Source of the DNA: VRUE01 sp963774405
GTDB lineage: Bacteria > Actinomycetota > Thermoleophilia > Solirubrobacterales > 70-9
Assembly (NCBI GenBank): GCA_963774405.1
Contig: CAVZEV010000003.1
Span: forward strand, 44,707-108,706
DNA length: 64,000 nucleotides
Direction: 5' to 3'
The position numbers and the translations under genes are program-made. The notes beneath the pieces are model-generated. The model was given only the letters and a program-made list of their open reading frames with translations, did not search any database and had not been told where the DNA came from. Position 1 is the stretch's first letter. Each line of letters opens with the position of its first letter. This document shows, piece after piece, positions 34,597 to 42,543 of the stretch.

Positions 34597-35624
34597 CGCA
34601 GCCCCGTGGTCTCGTCGAGACCCAGCATCAGGTTGAGGTTCTGCACGCCCTGTCCGGAGGCGCCCTTCCAGATGTTGTCGATTGCCGCGAAGGCGATCAC
34701 CCGGCCCCGCTCCTCAACGGTGACGTAGACGTGGCACTCGTTCGTGTCACGCACCGAGCGCAGGTCGGGGGGGCCGTCGAGGACCCGAACGAAGGGCTCG
34801 CCCGCGTAGCGCTCGCGGTACAGCGCCTGCACCTCGGCCTTGTCGAGCGACTCGGTGACCTGGGCGAAGCAGGTCGCCAGCTCGCCCTGGTCGAGCGGCA
34901 GCAGGTGCGGCACGAAGGTGACGGGCGCCGGGCTGCCCAGCGCCGCCAGCTCCTGTTCGATCTCCGGCCGGTGACGGTGCCCCTCGGTCTTGTAGGGGAA
35001 GGCGTTCTCGGTCATCGCGCTGAAGTGGACCGTGTCGTCGCTGCTGCGGCCGTAGCCCGAGGTGCCCTGCATCGCCGAGACGTAGACCTCGCTGAGCAGG
35101 CCCCGCTCGGCGAGCGGCGCCAGTGCCAGCACGCTCGCGGTCGGGTAGCAGCCCGGCGTGGCGACGAGTTCGGCATCGCGCAGCTGCTCGCGGTAGAGCT
35201 CGCTGAGGCCGTAGACCGCTCCCTCGAGCAGCTCCGGGGCACCGTGCGGGCCGTACCAGAGCTCATAGGTGGGCAGATCACGCAGGCGGAAGTCGGCCGA
35301 GAGGTCGACGACGAGGGCGCCGAGGCCGCGCAGCGCGGCGACCGTCGGCGCCGAGGCCCCGTGCGGATAGGCGACGATCGCGGCGTCGATCTCCTCGATC
35401 TCGTCGAGGTCGAGCTCGCTCAGCTCGAGCGGCACCCGGTAGCGCGGGTAGAGGCTGTCGAGCCGCTTGCCGGCGTCGCTGCGCGAGGTGATCGCGACCA
35501 GCTCCAGCTTCGGGTGATGCCAGACGATCTGGGCCGCCAGCGCACCGGTGAAGCCCGAGGCGCCGGCGACCAGCACCCGCGCACTGGGCTCGCCGTCAAG
35601 CGGTTGTTGGAGTGGATCAGGCAC
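34593..35624 (-). CDS. argC: N-acetyl-gamma-glutamyl-phosphate reductase
   Basis: 343 residues from GTG 35622-35624, which overlaps the pheT stop by 8 bases. The NADP motif VLVAGASGFTGALAAQI starts near residue 16; the catalytic Cys is in ELVATPGCYPTASVLAL; the His region is MQGTSGYGRSSDDTVHFSAMTENAFPYKTEGHRHRPEI. The C-terminal GVQNLNLMLGLDETTGL is characteristic. First of the arg genes, it is coupled to pheT, so phenylalanyl-tRNA synthetase and arginine genes share a transcript. Confidence 0.95.
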   Translation of the reverse strand: MPDPLQQPLDGEPSARVLVAGASGFTGALAAQIVWHHPKLELVAITSRSDAGKRLDSLYPRYRVPLELSELDLDEIEEIDAAIVAYPHGASAPTVAALRGLGALVVDLSADFRLRDLPTYELWYGPHGAPELLEGAVYGLSELYREQLRDAELVATPGCYPTASVLALAPLAERGLLSEVYVSAMQGTSGYGRSSDDTVHFSAMTENAFPYKTEGHRHRPEIEQELAALGSPAPVTFVPHLLPLDQGELATCFAQVTESLDKAEVQALYRERYAGEPFVRVLDGPPDLRSVRDTNECHVYVTVEERGRVIAFAAIDNIWKGASGQGVQNLNLMLGLDETTGLR

Positions 35625-38150
35625 GCAGCGACCCCCCGATCTTCTCCAGCGCGGCCTCGATCGCGGCACGCCGCTCGCCGACCTCCTCGTCGGTGAGGGT
35701 GCGATCGGGAGCGCGGAACTCCAAGCGCAGCGCCAAGCTCTTACGGCTCTCGCCGACCTGCTCGCCCTCGTAGAGATCGAAGACATCGGCTGCCTGCAGC
35801 AGCTCGCCGCCGCTCGCCAGGACCGCCTCGCGCAGCTCGGCCGCGGGCAGCTCGGCCGGCACGACCACGGCGAGGTCCTGGTAGACAGCGGGGAAAGTGG
35901 TGACGTCCTCGTAGGTCTCCTCGCCGGCGGTGGCCGTGGCGACGAGTGCGGCCAGATCGACTTCGAAGGCAGTGGCAGCCTCAACCTCCCACTCACGACA
36001 GACGAGCGGGTGGACCTCGCCGAGCCAGCCCGCGGGCAGGCCGGCAACCGCAACGCTCGCCGCTCGCCCAGGATGGAGGAAGGGCTCCTCAACCGGCGCA
36101 AAAGCGAGCTCGGTGCCGAGCTGGCCCGCAAGCGCTTCGAGCACACTCTTGAGGTTGAAGAAGTCGTTGGGCGCCGCCTCCCCCGCCAGGACCGCGAGGG
36201 CGAGCCGGTCGCGACACAGCCAATTCGGTGCGGCTCGTGGTCCGGTGCACCCCGCTCGCCCGGGAACTCCCCGGCGAGTCCGTCGACGGGCCGGGGACGT
36301 GTCGATATGTCACGTCCCCGGCCCGTCGGCCCGGAGAGCAGGTAGACGCGGCCGGACTCGAAGAGCGAGACCGCATCGGCGCCGCGGGCGAGGTTGCGCT
36401 GGGCGACGTCTAGCAGCGAGCCGAGCAGGGTCGTCCGCATCGTCGACTGATCCTCCGAGAGCGGATTGCCGAGCACGATGCCGCCGGCCCGCTCGTCGCC
36501 GGCCGGAATCCGCAGACGCTCCGGCTCGCCCGGGTCGGTGAAGCTCCAGCCGACGACCTCGTCGAAGCCGAGGTCGCGCATCGTGTCCTCGGCCCGGCGG
36601 CGCAGGCGCTGCGCACGACTCAGTCCGCCAACCCGGCCCGCCACCGCGGGCAGGGTGCTGGGCAGGTGCTCGTCGAGGCCGTGGACGCGGCCGACCTCCT
36701 CGATCAGGTCGACCTCGCGGGTGACGTCGTAGTGGCGGTCGGGGGGAACGGTCACCTCGAGGTTCTCGCCGCTCTCGACGACCCCGAAGCCGAGCCGCTC
36801 GAGGTAGGCCTTCTGGTCGGCCTGGGAGATCGCCATCCCGAGCAGACCCTCGACCCGCTCACCGCGCAGCAGGATCGTCGGCATCGGCGGGATCTCGGCC
36901 GCGATGTCGATCGTTCCGGGGACCAGCTTGGCGCCGCAGAGCTCGACCAGCAGCCGCGAGGCGATCCGCTGCGCCCGCATGCAGAGCTCGGGATGCAGCT
37001 GCTTCTCGAAGCGCGAGGAGGCCTCGGAGCGCAGCGAAAGCAGGCGCGAGCTGCGCAGGATGTTGGTGCCGTTCCAGTTCGCCACCTCGAGCAGCACCCG
37101 GGTCGTCTCGGCGGAGACCTCGGAGACCTGCCCGCCCATGATCCCGGCGACCCCCGAAGGGCCGTTGCGGTCGCAGACGAGCACCGTCTCCGCGTCGAAG
37201 CTCCGCTCGACGTCGTCGAGCGTCGTCATCTTCTCGCCGTCGGCGGCAGCGCGCACCGTCAGCGCGCCGTCGGGGACCTTGTCGAGATCGAAGGCGTGCA
37301 GCGGCTGCGCGGTCAGCAGCATCACGTAGTTGGTGATGTCGACGACGTTGTTGATCGAGCGCTGGCCCGCGGCGGCGAGGCGTGCCTGCAACCAGGCCGG
37401 CGAGGGCCCGATCGTGACGTCGGTAAAGACGCGGGCGGTGAAGCGGGGACACAGGTCGGGCACCTCGACCGTGACCGAGGCGTAGTCACCGACCTCGCCG
37501 GCGCCCTCGGCCTCTGCGTCCTCCAGCCAGGGCTCCTGCGCCAGCGGCGCGCCGCTGATCGCGTGCACCTCACGGGCGACGCCGTAGACGCCGAAGCAGT
37601 CGACCCGGTTCGGCGTCACCTCCAGCTCCAGCACCGCCTCGCCAATCGGCAGCACCTCGCCCAGCGGCGTGCCCGGCTCCAGGCTTCCGGTGCGCTTTTC
37701 CCCCGCTATAGAGGGATAAGGCGCACCGGAACCGTCATCGAGGACCATGATGCCCGGGGGGCCCTCGCCGAGGTCGAGCTCGGAGGAGGCGCAGATCATC
37801 CCCAGCGACTCGACTCCGCGCAGCTTCGCCTTGCCGATCTTGTGGCCGCCGGGAAGGGTCGCGCCCGGCAGCGCCACCGGCACGGTCTGTCCCGCGGCGA
37901 CGTTGGGGGCGCCGCAGACGATCGTGCGCTCGCCGTCGCCGGTGTCGACCGTGCAGACGCGCAGCCGGTCGGCGTTGGGGTGCGGCTCGGCGCTCAGCAC
38001 CTCGCCGACGACGAAGCCCTCGGCCGAGGGCGGCCCGACCGTGCCGACCCGCTCGACCTCGGTGCCGGTCATCGCCAGCCGCTCGGCCAGCTGCCCCGGC
38101 TCGACGCCGGGGTCGCAGTACTCGCGCAGCCATGAGTACGGGCCCCTCAT
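35617..38150 (-). CDS. pheT: Phenylalanyl-tRNA synthetase beta subunit (one frameshift, two hairpin inserts)
   Basis: From ATG 38148-38150 (MRGPYSWLREYCDPG). The EMAP-like tRNA-binding domain (VVGEVLSAEPHPNADRLRVC...) spans ~40-150, then B3/B4 (LEVTPNRVDCFG...), B5 and the catalytic-like core to ~36190. A one-base loss in a C5 run at 36180-36184 shifts the frame; restoring it links SWRGE to AAPNDFFNLKSVLEALAG and to the ferredoxin-like anticodon domain (VTTFPAVYQDLAVVVPAEL...). Two extra peptides, ~20 residues each, come from hairpins at 37685-37731 and 36284-36328, both in loops between domains. Confidence 0.93.
36284..36328. repeat. Second in-frame hairpin inside pheT
   Basis: 18-bp perfect arms (36284-36301 with 36311-36328) and a 9-base loop. 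It encodes SGPTGRGRDISTRPRPVDG between LFESGRVYLL and the following strand, where relatives have a short linker. Its sequence is unrelated to element D. Confidence 0.65.
37685..37731. repeat. Palindromic element D, copy 2, in frame in pheT
   Basis: Arms TTCCGGTGCGC (37685-37695) and complement (37721-37731), extended by a few partly paired bases. It encodes GSGAPYPSIAGEKRTGSLE in the linker after GIMVLDD, where other PheT have only a few residues. Same reading frame and peptide pattern as the copy in gatA. Confidence 0.75.
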
Positions 38151-38160
38151 CAGTTGCACC

Positions 38161-39228
38161 TCATGAGAACTGCTCCAGCACGCGCACGTCGTTGTCGAAG
38201 AAGCGCCGCAGATCGGGCACGCCGTGGCGCAGCATCGCGATCCGCTCGACCCCCATGCCGAAGGCGAAGCCCTGCACCCGCTCGGGGTCATAGCCATTCG
38301 ACTCGACGAAGCCGAGCACGTTGGGGTCGACCATGCCGGCGCCGCCGACCTCGATCCAGCCGATCCCCTTGCAGAGGTTGCAGCGCTCGCCGTCGGGCAG
38401 CTCGCCGCTGCCTCCACACTGGAAGCAGGAGACGTCGAACTCGACGCTGGGCTCGGTGAAGGGGAAGAAGTGCGGCCGCATGCGCGCCTCGCGGCTGCCG
38501 CCGAAGATCGAGCTGAGCATCTCGTTCAGCGTGCCCTGCAGGTCGGCGAGCGTGATGCCCTCGCCGATCGCCAGGCCCTCGACCTGGTGGAACATCGGGC
38601 TGTGGGTGGCGTCTGAGTCGCGGCGGTAGACCTTGCCGGGGGCGATCATGAAGATCGGCGGCGGCTGGGACTCCATGCTGCGGATCTGCACAGGCGAGGT
38701 GTGGGTGCGCAGCAGCACCTCGGGGTCCGACTGCACGTAGAAGGTGTCCTGCAGCATCCGCGCCGGGTGCCCGGGCGGGTGGTTCAGCGCGGTGAAGTTG
38801 TAGTAGTCGTGCTCGACCTCGGGCCCCTCCATCACCCGGTAGCCGAGGCCGACCATCACGTCCTCGATCTGGCGGGTGGTGCGGGTGATCAGGTGGGGGT
38901 GCCCGACCGGCCGCGCGGGCGCGCCCGGCAGGGTCACGTCGACCCGGTCCTCGGCCAGCCGCGACTCGAGCTCAGCGGCATCCAGCGTCGCGCTGCGGGT
39001 CTCGATCAGCGCCTCCAGCTGCTTGCGCGCCCTGTTGGCGCCAGACCCAACGACGCCACGTTCCTCGGCCGGCAGCTCGGCGATGCCGCGCAGGATCGCG
39101 GTCAGCTCAGCCTTGCGGCCGAGGTAGCGGACCCGCAGCTCCTCCAGCTCGGCCGTTCCGGGTGCCGCCTCGATCGCGGCCGCGGCCTCCGCGGAGATCG
39201 CCTCGATCCGCTCGATTCCCTCAGGCAT
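38161..39228 (-). CDS. pheS: Phenylalanyl-tRNA synthetase alpha subunit
   Basis: 355 residues from ATG 39226-39228 (MPEGIERIEAISAEA). N-terminal coiled coil (~1-85) that reaches the tRNA, then class II motifs: motif 2 around QPPPIFMIAPGKVYRRDSDATHSPMFHQVEGLAI and motif 3 VNGYDPE...GFAFGMGVERIAMLRHGVPDLR. A CFQCGGSGELPDGERCNLCKGIGWIEVGGAGMV zinc-like knuckle in the insertion before motif 3 is seen in many high-GC bacteria. The start overlaps the methyltransferase stop by 8 bases; pheT starts 10 bases downstream. Confidence 0.95.
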   Translation of the reverse strand: MPEGIERIEAISAEAAAAIEAAPGTAELEELRVRYLGRKAELTAILRGIAELPAEERGVVGSGANRARKQLEALIETRSATLDAAELESRLAEDRVDVTLPGAPARPVGHPHLITRTTRQIEDVMVGLGYRVMEGPEVEHDYYNFTALNHPPGHPARMLQDTFYVQSDPEVLLRTHTSPVQIRSMESQPPPIFMIAPGKVYRRDSDATHSPMFHQVEGLAIGEGITLADLQGTLNEMLSSIFGGSREARMRPHFFPFTEPSVEFDVSCFQCGGSGELPDGERCNLCKGIGWIEVGGAGMVDPNVLGFVESNGYDPERVQGFAFGMGVERIAMLRHGVPDLRRFFDNDVRVLEQFS

Positions 39229-39940
39229 CTTCAGCGACCTCCGGCATGGCGGGCGACGATATCCGCTCGGCGCAAATTGCGGCAACGGCGGCAACATTGA
39301 GCGACTCGGCTCCGCCGGCGCGCAGGGGAATCGTCACCCGCGAGTCGCAGGCAGCGAGCACCTCCTCGGGGAGCCCCTCGCGCTCGGCGCCAAGGCAGAT
39401 GGTCGAGGCCCGATCGAGCGAGGAAAGCTCGCCGCCGCCGTGGGCGATGAGAGCGGCCCGCGGTGCCGGCGTCTCGGCGACCGCCCCCCGCGCCACCGGC
39501 TGGGCGAAGATCGAACCCATGCTGGCCCGCACCGCCTTCGGCGAGAACGGGTCGGCGCAGCCGGGGCCGAGGACGACCATGCCACCCAGCAGCGCGTGGG
39601 CGGTGCGGATGATCGTGCCGACGTTGCCCGGATCGCCGACGCCGTGCAGATACAGGCAGGGCGAGCCACCGGGCTCGGCCCAGCGCTGCGACCAGACCGT
39701 GATCGCCCGCGTCCCCGAGCCCAGGCCCGAGGCATCGGCGAGCAAAGCGGGCTCGACCTCCTCGCCGACGAGGCCGCTGCCGGCCGCCACCAGCACGAAG
39801 CGCGGCTCGGCGCCGGCGGCAAGTCCTGCCTCGACCAGTTCCTCGCCCTCGCCGACGAAGGCGCCCTCGCGCTCGCGCTGCTTGCGCTCGCGCAGCTTGC
39901 GGACCAGCTTCAGCTTCTCGTTGTGGGGGCTTTCGATCAT
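39221..39940 (-). CDS. TrmH/SpoU-family RNA 2'-O-methyltransferase
   Basis: 239 residues. N-terminal substrate-binding L30e-like part (MIESPHNEKLKLVRKLRERK...FVGEGEELVEAGLAAG), then the SPOUT knot: YLHGVGDPGNVGTIIRTA (motif 1 Asn/Arg), CLGAEREGLPEEVL (motif 2) and IPLRAGGAESLNVAAVAAI (motif 3). It lies after rplT and before pheS, the usual place of this gene in many bacteria, so it probably modifies 23S rRNA or tRNA. The exact target nucleotide is not predictable. Confidence 0.9.
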   Translation of the reverse strand: MIESPHNEKLKLVRKLRERKQREREGAFVGEGEELVEAGLAAGAEPRFVLVAAGSGLVGEEVEPALLADASGLGSGTRAITVWSQRWAEPGGSPCLYLHGVGDPGNVGTIIRTAHALLGGMVVLGPGCADPFSPKAVRASMGSIFAQPVARGAVAETPAPRAALIAHGGGELSSLDRASTICLGAEREGLPEEVLAACDSRVTIPLRAGGAESLNVAAVAAICAERISSPAMPEVAEDA

Positions 39941-40048
39941 CTGGGTGTGTGGTCGGTGGTTCTGTTCTGGTCGTGCGTTTCTTCTCCTGGAACGAAAAAG
40001 CGGGCCGTGAAGACGGCCCGCCCGGGAAAGTGGAGTGACTGGCTGCGA

Positions 40049-40408
40049 CTAGGCGGCCGCACCCTCCCGGGCCAGCTCCACAAATCGGCGGAAGGCATCG
40101 CGGTCGTTGACGGCGATGTCGGCGAGCATCTTGCGGTTCACCTCGACTTCGGCCTTGCTGAGGCCGTTGATCAGTTCGGAGTAGCTCATGCCCTCCAGCC
40201 GCGCGGCGGCGTTGATCCGGGTGATCCAGAGCCGGCGGAACTCGCGCTTGCGGTTGCGCCGGTCGCGGTAGGCGTACATGCCCGAGCGCTGCACCTGCTC
40301 TTTGGCGAAACGGTAAGAGGAGTGCTTGCGGCCGAAGTAGCCTTTCGCTTCTTTCAGTACTTTGCGCCGCTTCTTGCGCGCGTGAACTGAGCGCTTGACC
40401 CGGCTCAC
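40049..40408 (-). CDS. rplT: 50S ribosomal protein L20
   Basis: 119 residues, MSRVKRSVHARKKRRKVLKEAKGYFGRKHSSYRFAKEQV..., the basic extended N-terminal helix that threads 23S rRNA, followed by the globular RRLWITRINAAAR domain. ATG overlaps the rpmI stop (ATGA). Confidence 0.97.
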   Translation of the reverse strand: MSRVKRSVHARKKRRKVLKEAKGYFGRKHSSYRFAKEQVQRSGMYAYRDRRNRKREFRRLWITRINAAARLEGMSYSELINGLSKAEVEVNRKMLADIAVNDRDAFRRFVELAREGAAA

Positions 40409-40605
40409 TTGCCGCCCCCAAGCAGGTGCCGCACCGTCTTCGCGTCAGACGGGGCGATCTCGACCGGCCGTGCCATGCGCCGCTTGCGCTTCGGCGACTT
40501 CTTCTCGAGGATGTGACTCGAGTAGGCCCGCCGCCCACGCAGCTTGCCCGTCGCGGTCTTGCGGAAGCGCTTCTTGGCGCCGGAATGAGTCTTCATCTTG
40601 GGCAT
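40405..40605 (-). CDS. rpmI: 50S ribosomal protein L35
   Basis: 66 residues: MPKMKTHSGAKKRFRKTATGKLRGRRAYSSHILEKKSPKRKRR is the family signature. Normally preceded by infC on the same strand; here forward wecB intervenes, and the wecB start is only 41 bases from the rpmI start, so divergent promoters must share this gap. Confidence 0.96.
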   Translation of the reverse strand: MPKMKTHSGAKKRFRKTATGKLRGRRAYSSHILEKKSPKRKRRMARPVEIAPSDAKTVRHLLGGGK

Positions 40606-40646
40606 CGGGCTCGCTATTGAAGCAGACGCGGGTACTGTGGCGCCCG

Positions 40647-41723
40647 ATGCGCATCGTCTACGTGGTCGGAACCCGCCCCAACTTCGTCAAGACCGCCCCG
40701 GTCATCGCCGCCCTGCGGGCACGAATTCCGGCTGAGCGCCACGCGATCGTCCACACCGGCCAGCACTACGACCGGCTGATGTCGGAGGTCTTCCTCGAGG
40801 AGCTGGGCGTGCCGGCGCCCGACCACATGCTCGAGGTCGGCTCGGGCAGCCACGCCCAGCAGACGGCGCGCGTGATGGAGCGCCTCGAGCCGGTCCTGGC
40901 CGAGGAGCGCCCCGACCTCGTCGTCGTCCCCGGCGACGTCAACTCGACCGTGGCGGCGGCGCTGACCGCGGCCAAGCTGCAGATCCCAGTCGCCCACATC
41001 GAGGCCGGCCTGCGCAGCTTCGACCGCACGATGCCCGAGGAGCTCAACCGGATCGTCACCGACCAGCTCGCCGCCCAGCTCTTCATCCACAGCCCCGAGG
41101 CGAGCGACAACCTGCACGCCGAGGGAATCCCGGCCGAGCGCATCCACCTGGTCGGCAACACGATGATCGACACCCTGATCGCGCTTGAGGGCCGCTTCCG
41201 CGCCGCCGGCGCCGCCGCCAAGCTCGGGGTCGATCCCGGCAACTTCGTCCTCGTCACCCTGCACCGCCCCGCCCTCGTCGACGGTCCGCTGCTGCCCGAG
41301 ACGATCGAGCGCCTCGCCGCCCTGGCGCGAGAGCTCCCCGTCGTCTTCCCCGTGCACCCGCGCACCCGCTCGATGATGGAGTCGATCGCCTCCGAGCACC
41401 CGGGCCTACTCCTCTGCGACCCCCTCGGCTACCTCGACTTCCTCTCCCTCCTCGCCGACGCCCGCGCCGTCCTCACCGACTCCGGCGGCATCCAAGAGGA
41501 GACGACCTACCTGGGCATCCCCTGCTTCACCCTACGAGCCAACACCGAGCGCCCAATAACCCTCACCGCCGGCACCAACGAGCTGTTGGGCCTGGACCCC
41601 TCAGCAATCGCCCGGATCCCCCTAGCTCTAGCCCAGCGCCCCGAAGTGCCGCCAGACCCGCCGCCCCTCTGGGACGGCCACGCAGCCGGCCGCATCGCCA
41701 ACGTCATCGCGTCCCTGAGCTGA
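40647..41723 (+). CDS. wecB: UDP-N-acetylglucosamine 2-epimerase (non-hydrolysing)
   Basis: 358 residues from ATG 40647. It interconverts UDP-GlcNAc and UDP-ManNAc for surface polysaccharides. MRIVYVVGTRPNFVKTAPVI, HTGQHYD, VVPGDVNSTVAAALTAAKLQIPVAHIEAGLRSFDRTMPEELNR, VLVTLHRPA and LTDSGGIQEETTYLGIPCFTLRANTERPIT are the conserved blocks in order, with active-site Asp/Glu/His. It is a lone forward gene inserted within the infC-rpmI-rplT block, and ends 8 bases before hairpin A2. Confidence 0.95.
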   Translation: MRIVYVVGTRPNFVKTAPVIAALRARIPAERHAIVHTGQHYDRLMSEVFLEELGVPAPDHMLEVGSGSHAQQTARVMERLEPVLAEERPDLVVVPGDVNSTVAAALTAAKLQIPVAHIEAGLRSFDRTMPEELNRIVTDQLAAQLFIHSPEASDNLHAEGIPAERIHLVGNTMIDTLIALEGRFRAAGAAAKLGVDPGNFVLVTLHRPALVDGPLLPETIERLAALARELPVVFPVHPRTRSMMESIASEHPGLLLCDPLGYLDFLSLLADARAVLTDSGGIQEETTYLGIPCFTLRANTERPITLTAGTNELLGLDPSAIARIPLALAQRPEVPPDPPPLWDGHAAGRIANVIASLS

Positions 41724-41731
41724 GCTCGGAA

Positions 41732-41807
41732 GGGGGTCGGGAGACCCTCCTCAAAACACTCAAGCGAGGCTCCCGCCGAGCGTTTTGAGGAGGGTCTCCC
41801 GACCCCC
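41732..41807. repeat. Hairpin element A2
   Basis: Perfect 26-bp arms (41732-41757 with 41782-41807) and a 24-base loop ACTCAAG... that folds again, here with tandem G-A mismatches (GCGAGGC/GCCGAGC). It sits between the convergent stops of wecB (41723) and infC (41828), so it can serve as a shared terminator. Confidence 0.85.
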
Positions 41808-41827
41808 GTTCGCCCCTCGGGTCTCAG

Positions 41828-42452
41828 CTACGCCGCAGCGTCGTCAGCCGATTTCTCAGCTGAGTCAGCAGCATTCTCAGCCGGCGCAGCATCCTCTTTG
41901 GCCGCCTCTTTGCCCGGCGCCAGCAACATGCTCATATTGCGCCCTTCCTGCAACGGCTGCGACTCGATCACCGCCAGTCCGTCAAGGCTCCTCGAAGAGC
42001 CTTTGCAGCAGGGCCCTGCCCCGCTCGGGATGAGCCTGCTCGCGGCCGCGGAACATGATCGTGATCTTGACCTTGTCCTGGTGGCGCAGGAAGCGCTCGA
42101 CGTGGCCCTTCTTGGTCTCGTAATCGTGGTCGGCGATCTTCGGCCGCAGCTTGATCTCGCGGATGTTGACCTGCTGCTGGTGCTTGCGCGCCTGCTTTTG
42201 CTTCTGCTCCTGCTCGTACTTGTACTTCGAGTAGTCGAGCAGCCGGGTCACCGGCGGTTTCGAGTTGGGCGCCACCTCGACCAGGTCGAGGTCGGCCTCC
42301 TGGGCGCGCTTGAGCGCCTCGTTGATCTCGACCACGCCGAGCTGCTCGCCCTCCGCCCCGATCAGGCGGACCTTGGGAACCCGGATCCGCTCGTTGATCC
42401 TGGTCGTGTCGCGCTCTGGTGGGCGCCGATCGAACCTTCGCGGGACCGGCAC
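41828..42452 (-). CDS. infC: Translation initiation factor IF-3 (one frameshift)
   Basis: From GTG 42450-42452. RINERIRVPKVRLIGAEGEQLGVVEINEALKRAQEADLDLVEVAPNSKPPVTRLLDYSKYKYEQEQK is the N-terminal domain; VNIREIKLRPKIADHDYETKKGHVERFLRHQDKVKITIMFRGRE is the ribosome-binding C-domain. Near 41985 an extra C turns EELDGL into EEP-stop; removing it continues DGLAVIESQPLQEGRNMSMLLAPGKE and an Ala-rich tail to TAG 41828-41830, total ~207 residues. The frame change is probably a sequence error. Confidence 0.92.
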
Positions 42453-42543
42453 TATCTAAGTGAGGTGTGGAGCTTCAAGCGGACGAGAGGTTGGATCGCC
42501 GGCACGGGCGCTCAGCGGCGGGGGGTGTTTGGGGTGCCTGCGA

